From Xiphias gladius (lineage: Eukaryota; Chordata; Actinopteri; Istiophoriformes; Xiphiidae): a stretch of DNA of 64,000 nucleotides. Positions 32,125-42,970 of this stretch are shown here, piece by piece. The stretch is from the NCBI RefSeq assembly GCF_016859285.1, contig NC_053408.1:6893713-6957712 (forward strand), given 5' to 3'. A program made the translations under genes and the position numbers. The notes under the pieces were generated by a model. The model ran no database searches. It was not told the origin of the DNA and saw nothing but the letters and a program-made list of their open reading frames with translations. Positions within the stretch are counted from its first letter, which is position 1, and each line of letters starts with the position of its first letter.

Positions 32125-35100
32125 GTAAGTTTTATTTGTATTTTGTTTGGAGAAACATTTTTAATCTGTGATAATTTCTCGCAAATCTGTCGCTGATTCC
32201 GTTAAATTTTCTTTAAAGAAATGTGTAGCAGCGCATTTCCAGGTACAGAACTTTTTATTAAAGTCACCTAAGTTGTCTTGCTAATTCTTGTTTGTTATAT
32301 GTATTGCTCTTTTGTCAAATTTCCCATTTAGCTGGACTGCTCTCTCAGGAAGACACACAGGTGAAAACAGGTTGTTGGACAGTAACATTACATTCTGGGA
32401 TAAAAAAGGAAACACGACTCCACCACCTGCTCCGTTAATCACAGCACAAGCAAAAACAATTGATTCCATGCGAACGAAACCCGTGACAGAGCTAAAAACG
32501 GATCAAACGAATCCTAATACACGTGGAGCTGTGGCTGAGTCTCCCATTCCTGTCCTCTCCAAAAATTCCTTCAAGAAGCTTCCTAGGTGGGATTTTGAGG
32601 ATGTTTATAACCAGGATGCCCCACCCAAACAGACAGTAAGCATGCTATGACAAGACAGGACAGAAACAGCATAAAAGTATTAACTTATATGGAATGGGTA
32701 AACTTGGCTGATGTGTGCCTTTGGTGTACCCTGGATGGTTTTTCTGTTTGCTTTTCCACTTATTGTTATAATAGTATCTCTGTCTTGAACTACGGTCGGT
32801 TACTTTTTGTTTGAGTGTTGACATATCTAGGTTATGACTGCTGTTCATTCATCTCTTTGAGGCACTCACTTAATCAATGGTTGTAGGCAGATAAACATGG
32901 ACTTGTCACGTTTTCTATGTGGCTTTTTCTCTCTTATCAATATTTTCCCGTCAGGATTACCTCACCGTGTAATACTTTATCCCACATTCTCAGACGTGTG
33001 CCCAGTCCCTGCGGAACTCAAAGGACGAGAGCTTCAGGAAGGCTTTCCTTCCCAACATACGTTTGTATCTGCACAAAGACAATATCAACATGAGCGAGTG
33101 GAACCGACTTTCCCATTTCAACAATCCTTTTGGTTTTATGGAGTACAAGTACGACGGTAAGTGTTTGTGTGAGTCTGTGTGAAACAGACCCAGAGTGTGC
33201 CAAGACAGTGCGTCATAATTACTATGTGTGGTCGCTGGGTAATGGACACCCACCATGGATACTCATTGTTTTGATTCTACTTCCTCTTCTTTCTTCTGGA
33301 TATTGCCAAACTAGTCCTGCCTGACCAAAAATGTGGCACACTGAGGCATGTGGCCCCATTTGGAACACTTTTTTCTATTATCTTGGTACTAATCTGAAAA
33401 AAAACACCTTCATAACATACATTTTCAGATGAAGACACATCACATTATACAGTCGAGTATTAAGGAAGTCATGAATACAAGTGGATTTCTGTACAGTCTA
33501 CAATGGTGGTTCAGATAAAAAGATATCTAAAGATAATGTTGATGAGACGACTACTGCGTCTCAAATTTTTTCTTAACTTTCTTAACGTACACTACAGTTT
33601 ACGGGGAAAAAAAATGTTGAAATATTTTCTTTCCGGTCAATATTCCTTGAATATTCAAAATTCCTTGAATATTGACATCAGTGTAGACCAAGCATACACA
33701 TATTGTCGTCTTACTGTTGCTACAGCAAGTCCCAAATAATAACATATTTGCGAAAAGCCGAAAAAAAAAAAAAGTCATACTCTTTTCCCACAAATGGTCG
33801 GTAAATTCTCAAGAGTCGTCCTACGTGACATAAACTTCTGTAACCCTGGAACCCATTGTCCAATAGTAGCCAATTTTAAATGACATGAACATTTTGGTAC
33901 TAACTTGGGTTTGCCACTACAGCAACATGATACATAGCCAAATGATCAGTTAGTCCATAAACACACAAAAAAATTTTTATTATCATTTTCATGATCAATT
34001 TATTGCTTAAAGCTGCACTAATAGATTTTTTTTTTTTTTGGCTAAACAATGAGCTGAAACTCACTATAAGGGGCTGAGGGAATCTGCAGATTCAGGCGAT
34101 AATTATGTGTGGGTTCATCACTATCAGCGACCCTTTATCGTTGTCACGTTTGCAGGGAAACAGGATAGAGGACCCAAACGCAGACACGCAGGATGGAAAG
34201 AAGTTGTTTTTTAATATTTAAAAAAAAACAAGCTTACATGTGAACAGGTGGAAAAAAACCTGAAGTTCAGGCAGGCAGGAAAGCAAGACCGAGTTATATG
34301 GAAACCGTGGAAGGATAACACATAGGAAAACTCAGGCACGAGCACAGGAAACCAAACAGAGGGAACTGACAGGGAGGGTGAGGGGAATACAGAGACTTAA
34401 ATACACAAGGGTAATAGGGAACAGGTACAAGTAACAGGCAATCAGACAGGGGGGTAGAAAAAAAAACCCAAAAAGGGGACATAACACAACCAAACACACA
34501 ACAGGTAAGTGATAACAAAATAAAACCAGAAGCAGGGAGTCCATAAGAAGTAACTCAAGCTGCCCCTTGAGTTACTTCGTGACACTCCTATTGTTATCAA
34601 ATTGTCATTTGTTTCGTTGTCATTATAAAAACAAACAAACAAACTATTGATTATAGCCACTTTAGGTATAAAACATTCACTACACAGCTGCAAACACCTG
34701 ACGAGCTTGGCAGTTTGTCCTCTAAAGACAGTTCATGTTTTCCTGGTTTGCAGACGTGATGGCGTCGGTGAAGTTGATCCCGAAGCCCAGAGAGCCTCTG
34801 CTCCTTCCGAAGCCGGGCAGCGGTGGCTGCGTGCGCTGCGCCGTGGTGGGAACCGCGGGGATCCTCAATGGCTCTCAAATGGGGAAAGAGATCGATTCAC
34901 ACGATTACGTTTTTCGGTAAAAAAAAAAAAAAAAAAAAAAGGCGGAGAGAGCAAACCTGCCAATTTTGTTTGTTAGGGGCTAGAATGTGGTTTGGAAAGA
35001 TTGTGTATCACCGTTTCAGGTACAACGTGTTTGCCGGCCGTGATTGTGGTGGTCAAGCGGTATCAGTGAACAAATGAGTGCAGAGGGATTTGCATGTATA

Positions 35101-37258
35101 AACCTGTATGTGGGGGGGGGGCTTCTTCTTCTTCTTCTTCTTTTTCTGTTTGGTTTAACAGCAGCCCGCGTCCATAGATGCAGCACTGCCACCACCTGCT
35201 GGACACCGCCTGGTCCTCCCCGCTTTCGTTGAATGTGGCGTGAACCAAAACGGCGCGGCACAGCGGTCCGCGGACGGAGTCGCGCGATCGGGTTGAGATC
35301 CGCGAACACGTTTTCCACTGACGGATGCCGAGGCGGCGTGCACGCGGGGACGTAGGAGCGGTAAATCAGGGGCGCGTGGCGCGGACGCAGATTCGCAGAC
35401 GCACGTGGCTCGGCGCCGACTCGTGCCTGGTGTTTTGCGCGTTACTCAACTCGACATTTGATTGTGAAAACTATTGGGACTTTTAAAACACCACGTGTTA
35501 GGCAGCGTTCGTCTGTGCTGGGGATCCCACGAGGAGGGGAACTTGTCGGCGCACGCAAACCGTGACAGACGTGTGATGCTGTTCACCTGCGGTGACGTCG
35601 CCTGACACGTTCCGCCCTCCTCTTCCTCCCAATGGTTCAGCTATTTTGAAACACTGGAGCACGAAGAGCATTTTCAGACCGTTTTGCTTTATCAGTCGGC
35701 CTCCCCCGTTGTCATCTGCGTGCACGCCCGCCGAGCAGTAACTTCCATTTATGAATGCACGTGACCGGTCTCGTGGAAATCGGGCGGGTCTGTGAGCGCG
35801 CATTGCCGGTCCGTCCGCTCTGTTGTCACAACACCCCCCCTACCGGAACCTATAAGGCTCAGAGACGAACACGTTTGGTTTTGATGAGCTAACTCGGGGT
35901 TAACGCAGAGGCGGAAGTGGCAGGACTTCAGTCATAACGGGTGAAGAAGCGGCGGAAAGAGGTGGCGCTGAAGAGACGCCGCGACGTTGGACGTGCAGTG
36001 CCAGGGCGATGGATGCTCGAGGAAACATTCTCCGAATGAATAGGCAGAGTTCCTGGGGTCACAGGCGTGCTCCAGATTACTGATCAGACATAAGTCTGAC
36101 CTAACGGGAGTGCCCCGGTGATCTGGGGGTAATAATTATAATTGTGATAATTATAGTTAAAATCAGCTTTATTTATGGGGCCCCTTTTCAATGCACAAGC
36201 TACAATGTGCCTCACACAGGACAGCGAATTAAATCAACTAACTATATTCAAATTTGGAGCAACCATATTTTTAATTTTTTTTTAAATCTTAAAAGCATTC
36301 AGATATGCCCATACAAAAATGGCACGTGTGGAATTCACGTCGTAACGTGGAATTTCCCCCAAAAAAACAAAACAACGTAACGTGATAAATTCACATATGC
36401 TCACGAGTCTAAAATACTGGAATCAGCCTATAAACTACCTACCTCATCTAAGTTTTAAGTTGTAAAACAACGCTAAATCCCCCAAATCCCCAGAAACAAT
36501 TATTGAATCCACAGTCATGCTCGTGAGTCTTTGAGGCTTTACTTGAGCTAAATGCTAACGCCACGGAAAAGTCCGGTTAACGAGGCCTTAATCAAAGTAA
36601 CAAAAACCTAAGGTGCTCAAAGAATATTGCACTACATAACTGTCAGCTCCGTAATTTATGTTTACCTTCGCATTTCATATATTCCTCTCTCACCTATTCC
36701 ATAAAGTTAAATAAAAACGTACGGTGTGTGCTCACCTTAGTCCTTGTATGTATGGTTCACAATACACAACCTGACCTCAATATTTAGACTTGTATGTTTT
36801 GTTTCCTTGACTTTTCTTTTTATGTATCTGCATTTTGCATAATAGCTGTGCTTGATAGCAATCAGCTCCGCATGTAAATTCCCTAACACCCACTCTGACG
36901 TTTGGATCTGTTCGCGCGGGCAGGATGAACGGTGCAGTCATCAAGGGTTACGAGGCGGACGTAGGGAACAAAACATCGGTGTACGTTCACACAGCCCACT
37001 CCATCACCATGTCGCTGTATTTGTTCAAGAAGTATGGATACACATCTGTCCCAAATGATGAGGTACTGAAACTCAAACGACAGTGGCGTAACATTGCGAT
37101 GGTTTATACCGTCCACACATACACGCTCATCTGTCCCTCTCTTCCTTTTGGCAGGGCATAAAATATGTGCTGATTCCTGAGGGGATGAGGGATTTCAATT
37201 GGCTGGAGGGTCTTCTAAAAGGAGAAAGGGTCCCCGCTGGCCCCTACCAGAACAAGCG
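32024..37258 (+). CDS. ST6GALNAC1/2-type alpha-2,6-sialyltransferase, 3' truncated by assembly gap
   Basis: Type II Golgi enzyme that transfers sialic acid in alpha-2,6 linkage to GalNAc of O-glycans. Six exons (101, 304, 163, 163, 139 and 104 bases) join in one frame to about residue 325. The signal anchor is at about residues 8-25 ([18 protein letters not shown]). A stem rich in Thr and Pro follows, then WDFED. The catalytic start has [13 protein letters not shown] and [19 protein letters not shown]. Sialyl motif L is in exon 4: [20 protein letters not shown] then SHDYVFR. Motifs S, III and VS are missing: the exons after 37,258 are not found before the 500-N gap. MXRA7 neighbours ST6GALNAC1 and ST6GALNAC2 on human 17q25. 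I cannot decide between the two paralogues, so no symbol is given. Confidence 0.88.
32332..32635 (+). CDS. Sialyltransferase coding exon 2 (stem)
   Basis: Encodes the stem from [15 protein letters not shown] to [17 protein letters not shown]. The acceptor is atttag and the donor gtaagc. The WDFED block is typical of ST6GALNAC1/2. Confidence 0.85.
32994..33156 (+). CDS. Sialyltransferase coding exon 3
   Basis: Encodes [20 protein letters not shown] then [20 protein letters not shown]. The acceptor is tctcag and the donor gtaagt. Confidence 0.93.
33157..34141. other. Sialyltransferase intron 3 (left part)
   Basis: AT-rich with no exon. A short direct duplication (ttccttgaatatt) lies at 33,645-33,674. 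Confidence 0.5.
34142..34584. mobile_element. Nonautonomous element bounded by TGTCACG / CGTGACA
   Basis: Ends TGTCACG (34,142-34,148) and CGTGACA (34,578-34,584) are exact inverted repeats. The interior has caggcaggcaggaaagc and gggaactgacagggagg words that I recall from interspersed fish elements. A perfect 13-bp hairpin (34,547-34,578) lies at the right end. TG...CA ends would also suit a solo LTR. No target duplication was recognised. Confidence 0.55.
34754..34916 (+). CDS. Sialyltransferase coding exon 4 (sialyl motif L)
   Basis: Encodes [20 protein letters not shown] and motif L ([26 protein letters not shown]). The acceptor is ttgcag. The donor gta runs straight into a 22-base A tract. 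Confidence 0.94.
35150..36020. promoter_or_regulatory. CpG-rich block inside sialyltransferase intron 4
   Basis: CpG and GC content are clearly raised over about 870 bases compared with the AT-rich DNA on both sides. No homologous exon was recognised on either strand. It may be an internal promoter or an unannotated first exon. Confidence 0.45.
36021..36923. other. Sialyltransferase intron 4 (right part)
   Basis: AT-rich with no recognised feature. Confidence 0.5.
36924..37062 (+). CDS. Sialyltransferase coding exon 5
   Basis: Encodes [20 protein letters not shown] then [20 protein letters not shown], matching the ALIKGYEQDVGTRTSFYGFT region of the family. The acceptor is gggcag and the donor gtactg. 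Confidence 0.93.
37155..37258 (+). CDS. Sialyltransferase coding exon 6 (last one seen)
   Basis: Encodes [20 protein letters not shown] then [14 protein letters not shown], ending two bases into an Arg codon at donor gtgaat. No downstream exon is seen before the N run. Confidence 0.9.
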
Positions 37259-38000
37259 GTGAATATCAGCTCTGTATATTATCAGCAGAGGGGTCAACAT
37301 GCACACACAAGCACAAAAACATATGTACCGTACATCCAGAACTGGATGGTAGCAGGCCTGAAAATGCGTCTCCAGGTTTGTGCAACGTCAATGCAAGTGA
37401 ACATTTATTCTGACTTATAATTTACTAAATTGGTTGAGGAAGGAATCGACAAGCCGCGTGAAACATTCCGTAAGTGCCTTGGTTGTTACGTGCAGAAAGT
37501 CACAAAACTCTTTATTTCAAGAACAAGTTTATCACGTTTTTCTCTCGCTATCTGAGGAGTCAAGTCTTTCCATTATGTTCCTCACCCCCTTTCTCAGCCT
37601 CTCGTGTTTCATAACAGGTGACCTTTTGTGCCGCACGTAGTCTGAAACGTGCCACCACAACAGACGAAAGGAAAAACTTTTTTCTGTGTTAAATCAAAAT
37701 AGGTCAAGAAAATGATCAACTTTTAAAAAGCTAAACACACTGATTAGTAAGAGCTTTATTAGTATTAGTACTGTTGTTTGAATTAGGAATTATTAACCAA
37801 ATTTAAAAACAGAATCACAGTTTGTTTTAAATTCATTTTAAAAAGGTTTTTAAATGCTACCTTTGGTGTGCCTGCCTGGTGTATTTCATCACTCAAGTCA
37901 TTTGTTTCCAGCTTTAATATAAAGTGGCAAGAAAAAGTAGGTGAACTCTTTGGTATTATCTGCATTTATTCATAAATCTGTCTTAAAATATGATCAGATC
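37259..38000. other. Sialyltransferase intron 6 up to the gap
   Basis: No exon with sialyl motif S was found. The final bases before the gap look like ordinary AT-rich intron. Confidence 0.55.
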
Positions 38001-38500
38001 NNNNNNNNNNNNNNNNNNNNNNNNNNNNNNNNNNNNNNNNNNNNNNNNNNNNNNNNNNNNNNNNNNNNNNNNNNNNNNNNNNNNNNNNNNNNNNNNNNNN
38101 NNNNNNNNNNNNNNNNNNNNNNNNNNNNNNNNNNNNNNNNNNNNNNNNNNNNNNNNNNNNNNNNNNNNNNNNNNNNNNNNNNNNNNNNNNNNNNNNNNNN
38201 NNNNNNNNNNNNNNNNNNNNNNNNNNNNNNNNNNNNNNNNNNNNNNNNNNNNNNNNNNNNNNNNNNNNNNNNNNNNNNNNNNNNNNNNNNNNNNNNNNNN
38301 NNNNNNNNNNNNNNNNNNNNNNNNNNNNNNNNNNNNNNNNNNNNNNNNNNNNNNNNNNNNNNNNNNNNNNNNNNNNNNNNNNNNNNNNNNNNNNNNNNNN
38401 NNNNNNNNNNNNNNNNNNNNNNNNNNNNNNNNNNNNNNNNNNNNNNNNNNNNNNNNNNNNNNNNNNNNNNNNNNNNNNNNNNNNNNNNNNNNNNNNNNNN
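38001..38500. other. Assembly gap (500 N)
   Basis: Exactly 500 N. The round number suggests a placeholder of unknown true size. Confidence 0.99.
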
Positions 38501-39699
38501 CTGGTTATAATATTTGTCTGTAGCATGGCTGCTTGGGTAACGTTAGCATTGTCTCCAGCCGCAGAGAGTGAATCTGCTGCAGGTTCGTCGTCAACGTCTT
38601 CTCATGTTTACTGAGGATGTCAGACAAAGTGCAGACTGAAAGTCCCTTTCGGCAGTTTACACCAAACTACCACAAAGTAGTCACTTGTATTGTACATTGT
38701 CAGCATTGTGCGATAAAATTTAAAATATTACCATCTTAAGATGCTCTACTTGTCTAAAGTCACAACCTTCGAAACACGATTCGTTTATTATAGTGTTTTG
38801 ATGAGTTTTACCGATATAAATAAACCTTAAGTAGCATAGGAAAAGTTTAATGACTCCGACTGAGTTGTTATTCAACATGACCGTCCTTACCGAGGTCAGC
38901 CAGTCAGTCTGAGAGTGATAGCAGGGCTCAGTTTAGATGCTCGGATTGTGTCTTTGGGTTTCTAATGTTTTATTATGCTACATCTGTGTTTTAACAGGCT
39001 GGGCTAGGGCTATGCAAATAAAACGTGATTCCAGCGAGCTCTTATCTGTTTTTAATTTATTTTATTATTATGAAATACAGTGAAAGAGTATTCCTTTCTG
39101 AGTGAGATGGACTTCTATCTTGGTCTTATGTTCAGAGCATAATAAAGACATAAAAAGCTTCTTAAAACGCACAGTGAAAGCTTCACACATTAATGACAGG
39201 ATGTTGAAAAAAACAGGCTGAAATATGAGTTGTGTGTTTTTGTTTTTTTTAAAATTCATTTAAAATGCTTTATTGCTGATTAACACGATAACCACTACAA
39301 ACGTTATAGTCTTACGGTTGTTGGATTTGGTTATTCACACGGGTGTGGAAGTGGATTTCTAAACGGGTAAGGGGGCCCTACGTACGGGGCCCAGATGTTT
39401 GTGCTACGCCCCTGGTTTGTAGCCCACAATAATAAAACTTTGGCTAACAAGTGGGATGTGAGGATTCCTAAAGTGAGCTTAAGCCCCGAAAGTCTACGTA
39501 TCTGGCAGATAAATTAAAGCGATTCTGTCTTGTATTTCTTTCCTCTCCCTGTGTATATTTCGATGCGATTCACGCTCTGAATTTCTGTAGTTTGAGAGGG
39601 ACAGATTCGACTCCGTGATTTCCTGTACAGACTGCGAAGGCCGCGTCCGCTCTCCAGGTGAGCCTGGAACGAGCCTAAGGTCTCCAAGCGTCAAGACCA
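38501..39699. other. Intergenic, right of the gap
   Basis: No exon recognised. No sign of the missing sialyltransferase exons. Confidence 0.5.
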
Positions 39700-40060
39700 C
39701 AAGGTGACCTCTTCAGATGTCTTGTTTTGTCCGACTAACAGCCCAATATACATAAATATCCAGTTTACGAAGAAATAAAACAGAGAAAATGAGCAAAGCC
39801 TCACACTGGAGAGGCTGGAACCGAAGATTTTTGCTTTAAAAATTACTGAAACTTGACTGAAATTGATTATTAAGTTTGTTGTACTGAATTATTTCTTTGC
39901 CGATCAACCAAGTGTTTAATCTACTCACTTGGTACTTTCAGTTTTGACACTTAACGTACATTTTGCTGATAATACTTCTGTACTTTTACTCGGGTAAAAT
40001 TTTGCACTGAAATTTGAAATTCTGCTCTTACTCAAGTAAAGGATCTGAATACGTCCTCCA
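39700..40060. repeat. Fragments of hAT-like MITE and of the 'tactcaagtaaaag' repeat
   Basis: 39,700-39,910 has the tcacactggagaggctgga and gatgtcttgttttgtccga words of the hAT-like family. 39,925-40,060 has tgtacttttactcgggtaa and ttactcaagtaaaggatctga. Confidence 0.5.
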
Positions 40061-40319
40061 CAACTGCGGGGACGTGATGTCGTATCGTGTGTCTTAAATG
40101 TGCGGCGGGGGGGGGAGTTTTGTTTTGTTGTTGTTTTTTTTTCCAGCTTGTTTCCTCTTATCTTGCCAGAAACTGTTGTGACCATGAAGTGACCCAGTTC
40201 CTGCTAGTTTTAATGTAGTCTGACCTATGTCTACGGATTGCTCCTTTAATGTCAGAGGGGCTGTTACAGGATTATAGATTTATATTTTCCTGCAACACCA
40301 ACATGCACTACACCCCCCC

Positions 40320-40350
40320 ACCCGCACGCACGCACGCACGCACGCACGCA
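40320..40350. repeat. (CGCA)n microsatellite
   Basis: Seven tandem CGCA-type units. Confidence 0.9.
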
Positions 40351-40488
40351 AACACTCAGGCACACGCAGTGTCGTCCCAGAGGAACACGATGAGCGCCCG
40401 GGCCATTAACAGATGCAGTAAGCCCTTTAAGTATGAATCCCTGCCCTTCCTCCCCGCGGTTCATCCCTCAGCTCCTCCCGGTTAAAAC

Positions 40489-40700
40489 GTGACACACATC
40501 AGTTGCGTGACAGGTCACGTGACGGCCGTAGCGTTGATCCGGAAGGAGGGAAGGAGGGAGGGAGGTAGGAGGAGGAGGAGGAGAAGGAGGAGGAGGATGA
40601 GGATGAGGATGAGGAGGAGGGGGCGGCTGATGTTACCGAGAAACTGCGTCAGGTCAAACAGAGACAGCCTGAGTCATACAGGAAGCTCTGCGCGTAGGCT
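40489..40700. promoter_or_regulatory. Promoter-like block without an assigned gene
   Basis: Contains a palindromic E-box GTCACGTGAC (40,514-40,523), an ETS-type CCGGAAG (40,539-40,545) and a long GGA/GGAT tract (about 40,545-40,622). No coding exon follows closely. Functional status is inferred only from motifs. Confidence 0.35.
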
Positions 40701-42429
40701 TCAAAATAAAGCTTAGGAAAAAAAGAGAAATTTTTTTTAAAAATCACGGAAAATTTTTTTTTCCAATATCTGAGATTTTTTTTTCATTTGCATGTCTGAT
40801 TATATTTGAGTCACAGATATAAGCCACTGTTTTCCTACAAACTAAAATAGAAAAAAAATTGAAAAACCCACCAGGAGGTCTTATTACTTTAGACGTCTCT
40901 GAAATCCTGCATTAATTAATAGGTTTGTATGAAATGATTTCTAAAAAGAGTTTATTTGACTGTACTGACAGTAAACTATTACCCAGCTCCATACTATTCA
41001 CGTTCCGCCTTGTTTAGCTCATTGTTTTGGGCTTAAAAAGTTTCAGCACTGTTCCTCGCGCAAGCACCATTCTCAGCACCAAACTGCCTTCCAATAATAT
41101 AACAAATATTATGCCATTCTATATAATGAGTGGTTTTACTTTAGATGTTTATATTTTTATTTTTTTACTTGTGTCCTTTTGTGTGAGTAAAATTTGGAAT
41201 GCAGGACTTTTACGCATAACCAGTGGCATTTTGCACAAATATGTGGGCCCCGTACATACGCAGCCTGAGAGGGTCACCTTCTGATTTTAATACCTATATC
41301 CATTTTCACGCCTGTACAAATAACTGAATCAACAATTAAACACATACGTCTGTAGTGCTTATTGATGTAATGAGTAATGAAGTGTTTATAAAGCATTTCA
41401 CTCTGTATATTTCAGCCTCGTCTCTTGACATACTGTGATCACTGATTGAAGATATATATATATATATATACCAAAAAAAAGGAGCTCCAAAACACAGGAT
41501 TAAAACCTGCTATCGTCTTCAAACTGAGTGACTGGTCTAAATATTAGGAATCAAATTGCAGAATGACTCAGTCGGAGTTAGAGAACTTCCTGGAGGTTTA
41601 TTTGCATCAGTAATGTTTGTAAACACAATAGTAAAACTGATCAAAACACAACAGAAAACTGTAAAACGTCAAATTTCATAGAGTATTTACTTTACTTGAG
41701 AAGCACTGTACAATACAAGCATCTTCAAATTTATATTTATTTATATATAAATAAAACCTCATGTTAGTGTTACAAATCTCTGGTGCTAACACATTTTGAA
41801 CTGACCTTTGGTAACCTGTCCACTCAATGAGCCCAGATTGTCTGACATCTACGGTAACATGAGAGGTTCTAATATTGTTTATAGTTACATACTATTTATG
41901 TCAAGGTCTTTATTCAGCCGACAGTAATAGTTTGCCTATAATACTAATCACGTAAATTTTCAGAATTGCAGATAAAAACACATATTTGATTCCAGGCTTA
42001 TTTGACGGCCGCTCAACATGTCGGCATGGATGGATCGGTGAACCAGAGCCTCTGTACGAAGTGACAGTCACAGAGTTCACTTAAAAGACACAAAATGACC
42101 ACGAAGAGATGCAAAGCGATCCCAAAGAGAGACAAAACAGCCACAAAGAGACTGAAAATGACAACAAAGAGATGCAAAATCACGACAGAGAAATGAAAAA
42201 CGACTGAAAAGGCACGAAATGACCTCAAAAAGGAAAAGCGACCACACAGAGACAACAAACGCCTTGTTTCCTTAGAATGGTCCCATGCATGTTTGGGCGC
42301 TGGGTATTTAGTTCTACTAGTCCCCTCACGATGCCAATCCTGCTTGTAACAGAGTATTTTACACTGCGATGTAGATACTTTTACTTAACCGAAAGATCCC
42401 AAGCACTTCCTCCACGGCTGCTACCTATC
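40701..42429. other. Intergenic, upstream of trim8
   Basis: AT-rich. Holds a short (TA)n (41,455-41,470), a decayed tandem of a 'gacaaaatgaccacaaagagat'-like unit near 42,085-42,260, and a repeat fragment at 42,330-42,420. No exon recognised. Confidence 0.45.
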
Positions 42430-42924
42430 TCCTGACCACAGTTTTTTTTTTGCTCTCAAAGGCGGCATTTTATTTTGACAGCTGCCACCGGACGTCTTGC
42501 GTTGTACTGGTTTTCTTGACTCCGGTTCGGAGACCAGTCCAGCTCGCCCGCATTCCTCCTCTCTCCGAAGCCTGACCGATAGAGACAGAGAAAGAAAGCC
42601 GGGAGGGGAGGGGGGAGCGAGAGAAAACACAAATTATTATTCACAACCGTGTTGGATTTTTATGAACCACGGAGTCGACTCGCACCGGACGCGCCGACCA
42701 GATCAGGCCCAGAAAAAAAAAATAACCACGTCAAGACCGTTGCTTTGGACCTACAACACCGATTTTAAAGAAAAGGGTGTTTTTTTTGTTTTGTTTGTTT
42801 GTTTTTTCTGTTTAATAATGCCGGGACTTTGCTCTGATGTTCCTGTGTAGGTTCAGCTATCGAAAACCAGCTTTGGTGAAACAGCCCACAGCCTTTCCAC
42901 GGCGGATATCTCTCTCTCTCCCTC

Positions 42925-42970
<46 letters not shown>

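Noticed and set aside
35160-35240. Possible CTCF-like site (ccacctgctgg)
   Set aside because: Only a partial match to the core; a matrix scan would be needed before calling it.
37941-38526. Long open frames made of X residues
   Set aside because: They translate the 500-N gap and carry no information.
39494-39700. Minus-strand 68-codon frame with an apparent splice donor nearby
   Set aside because: No homology recognised, and it lies in a repeat-bearing intergenic stretch.
42085-42260. CRISPR-like or tandem array of 'acaaagagatgcaaaa' words
   Set aside because: Units vary in length and sequence with no spacers; it is a decayed minisatellite in a vertebrate genome.
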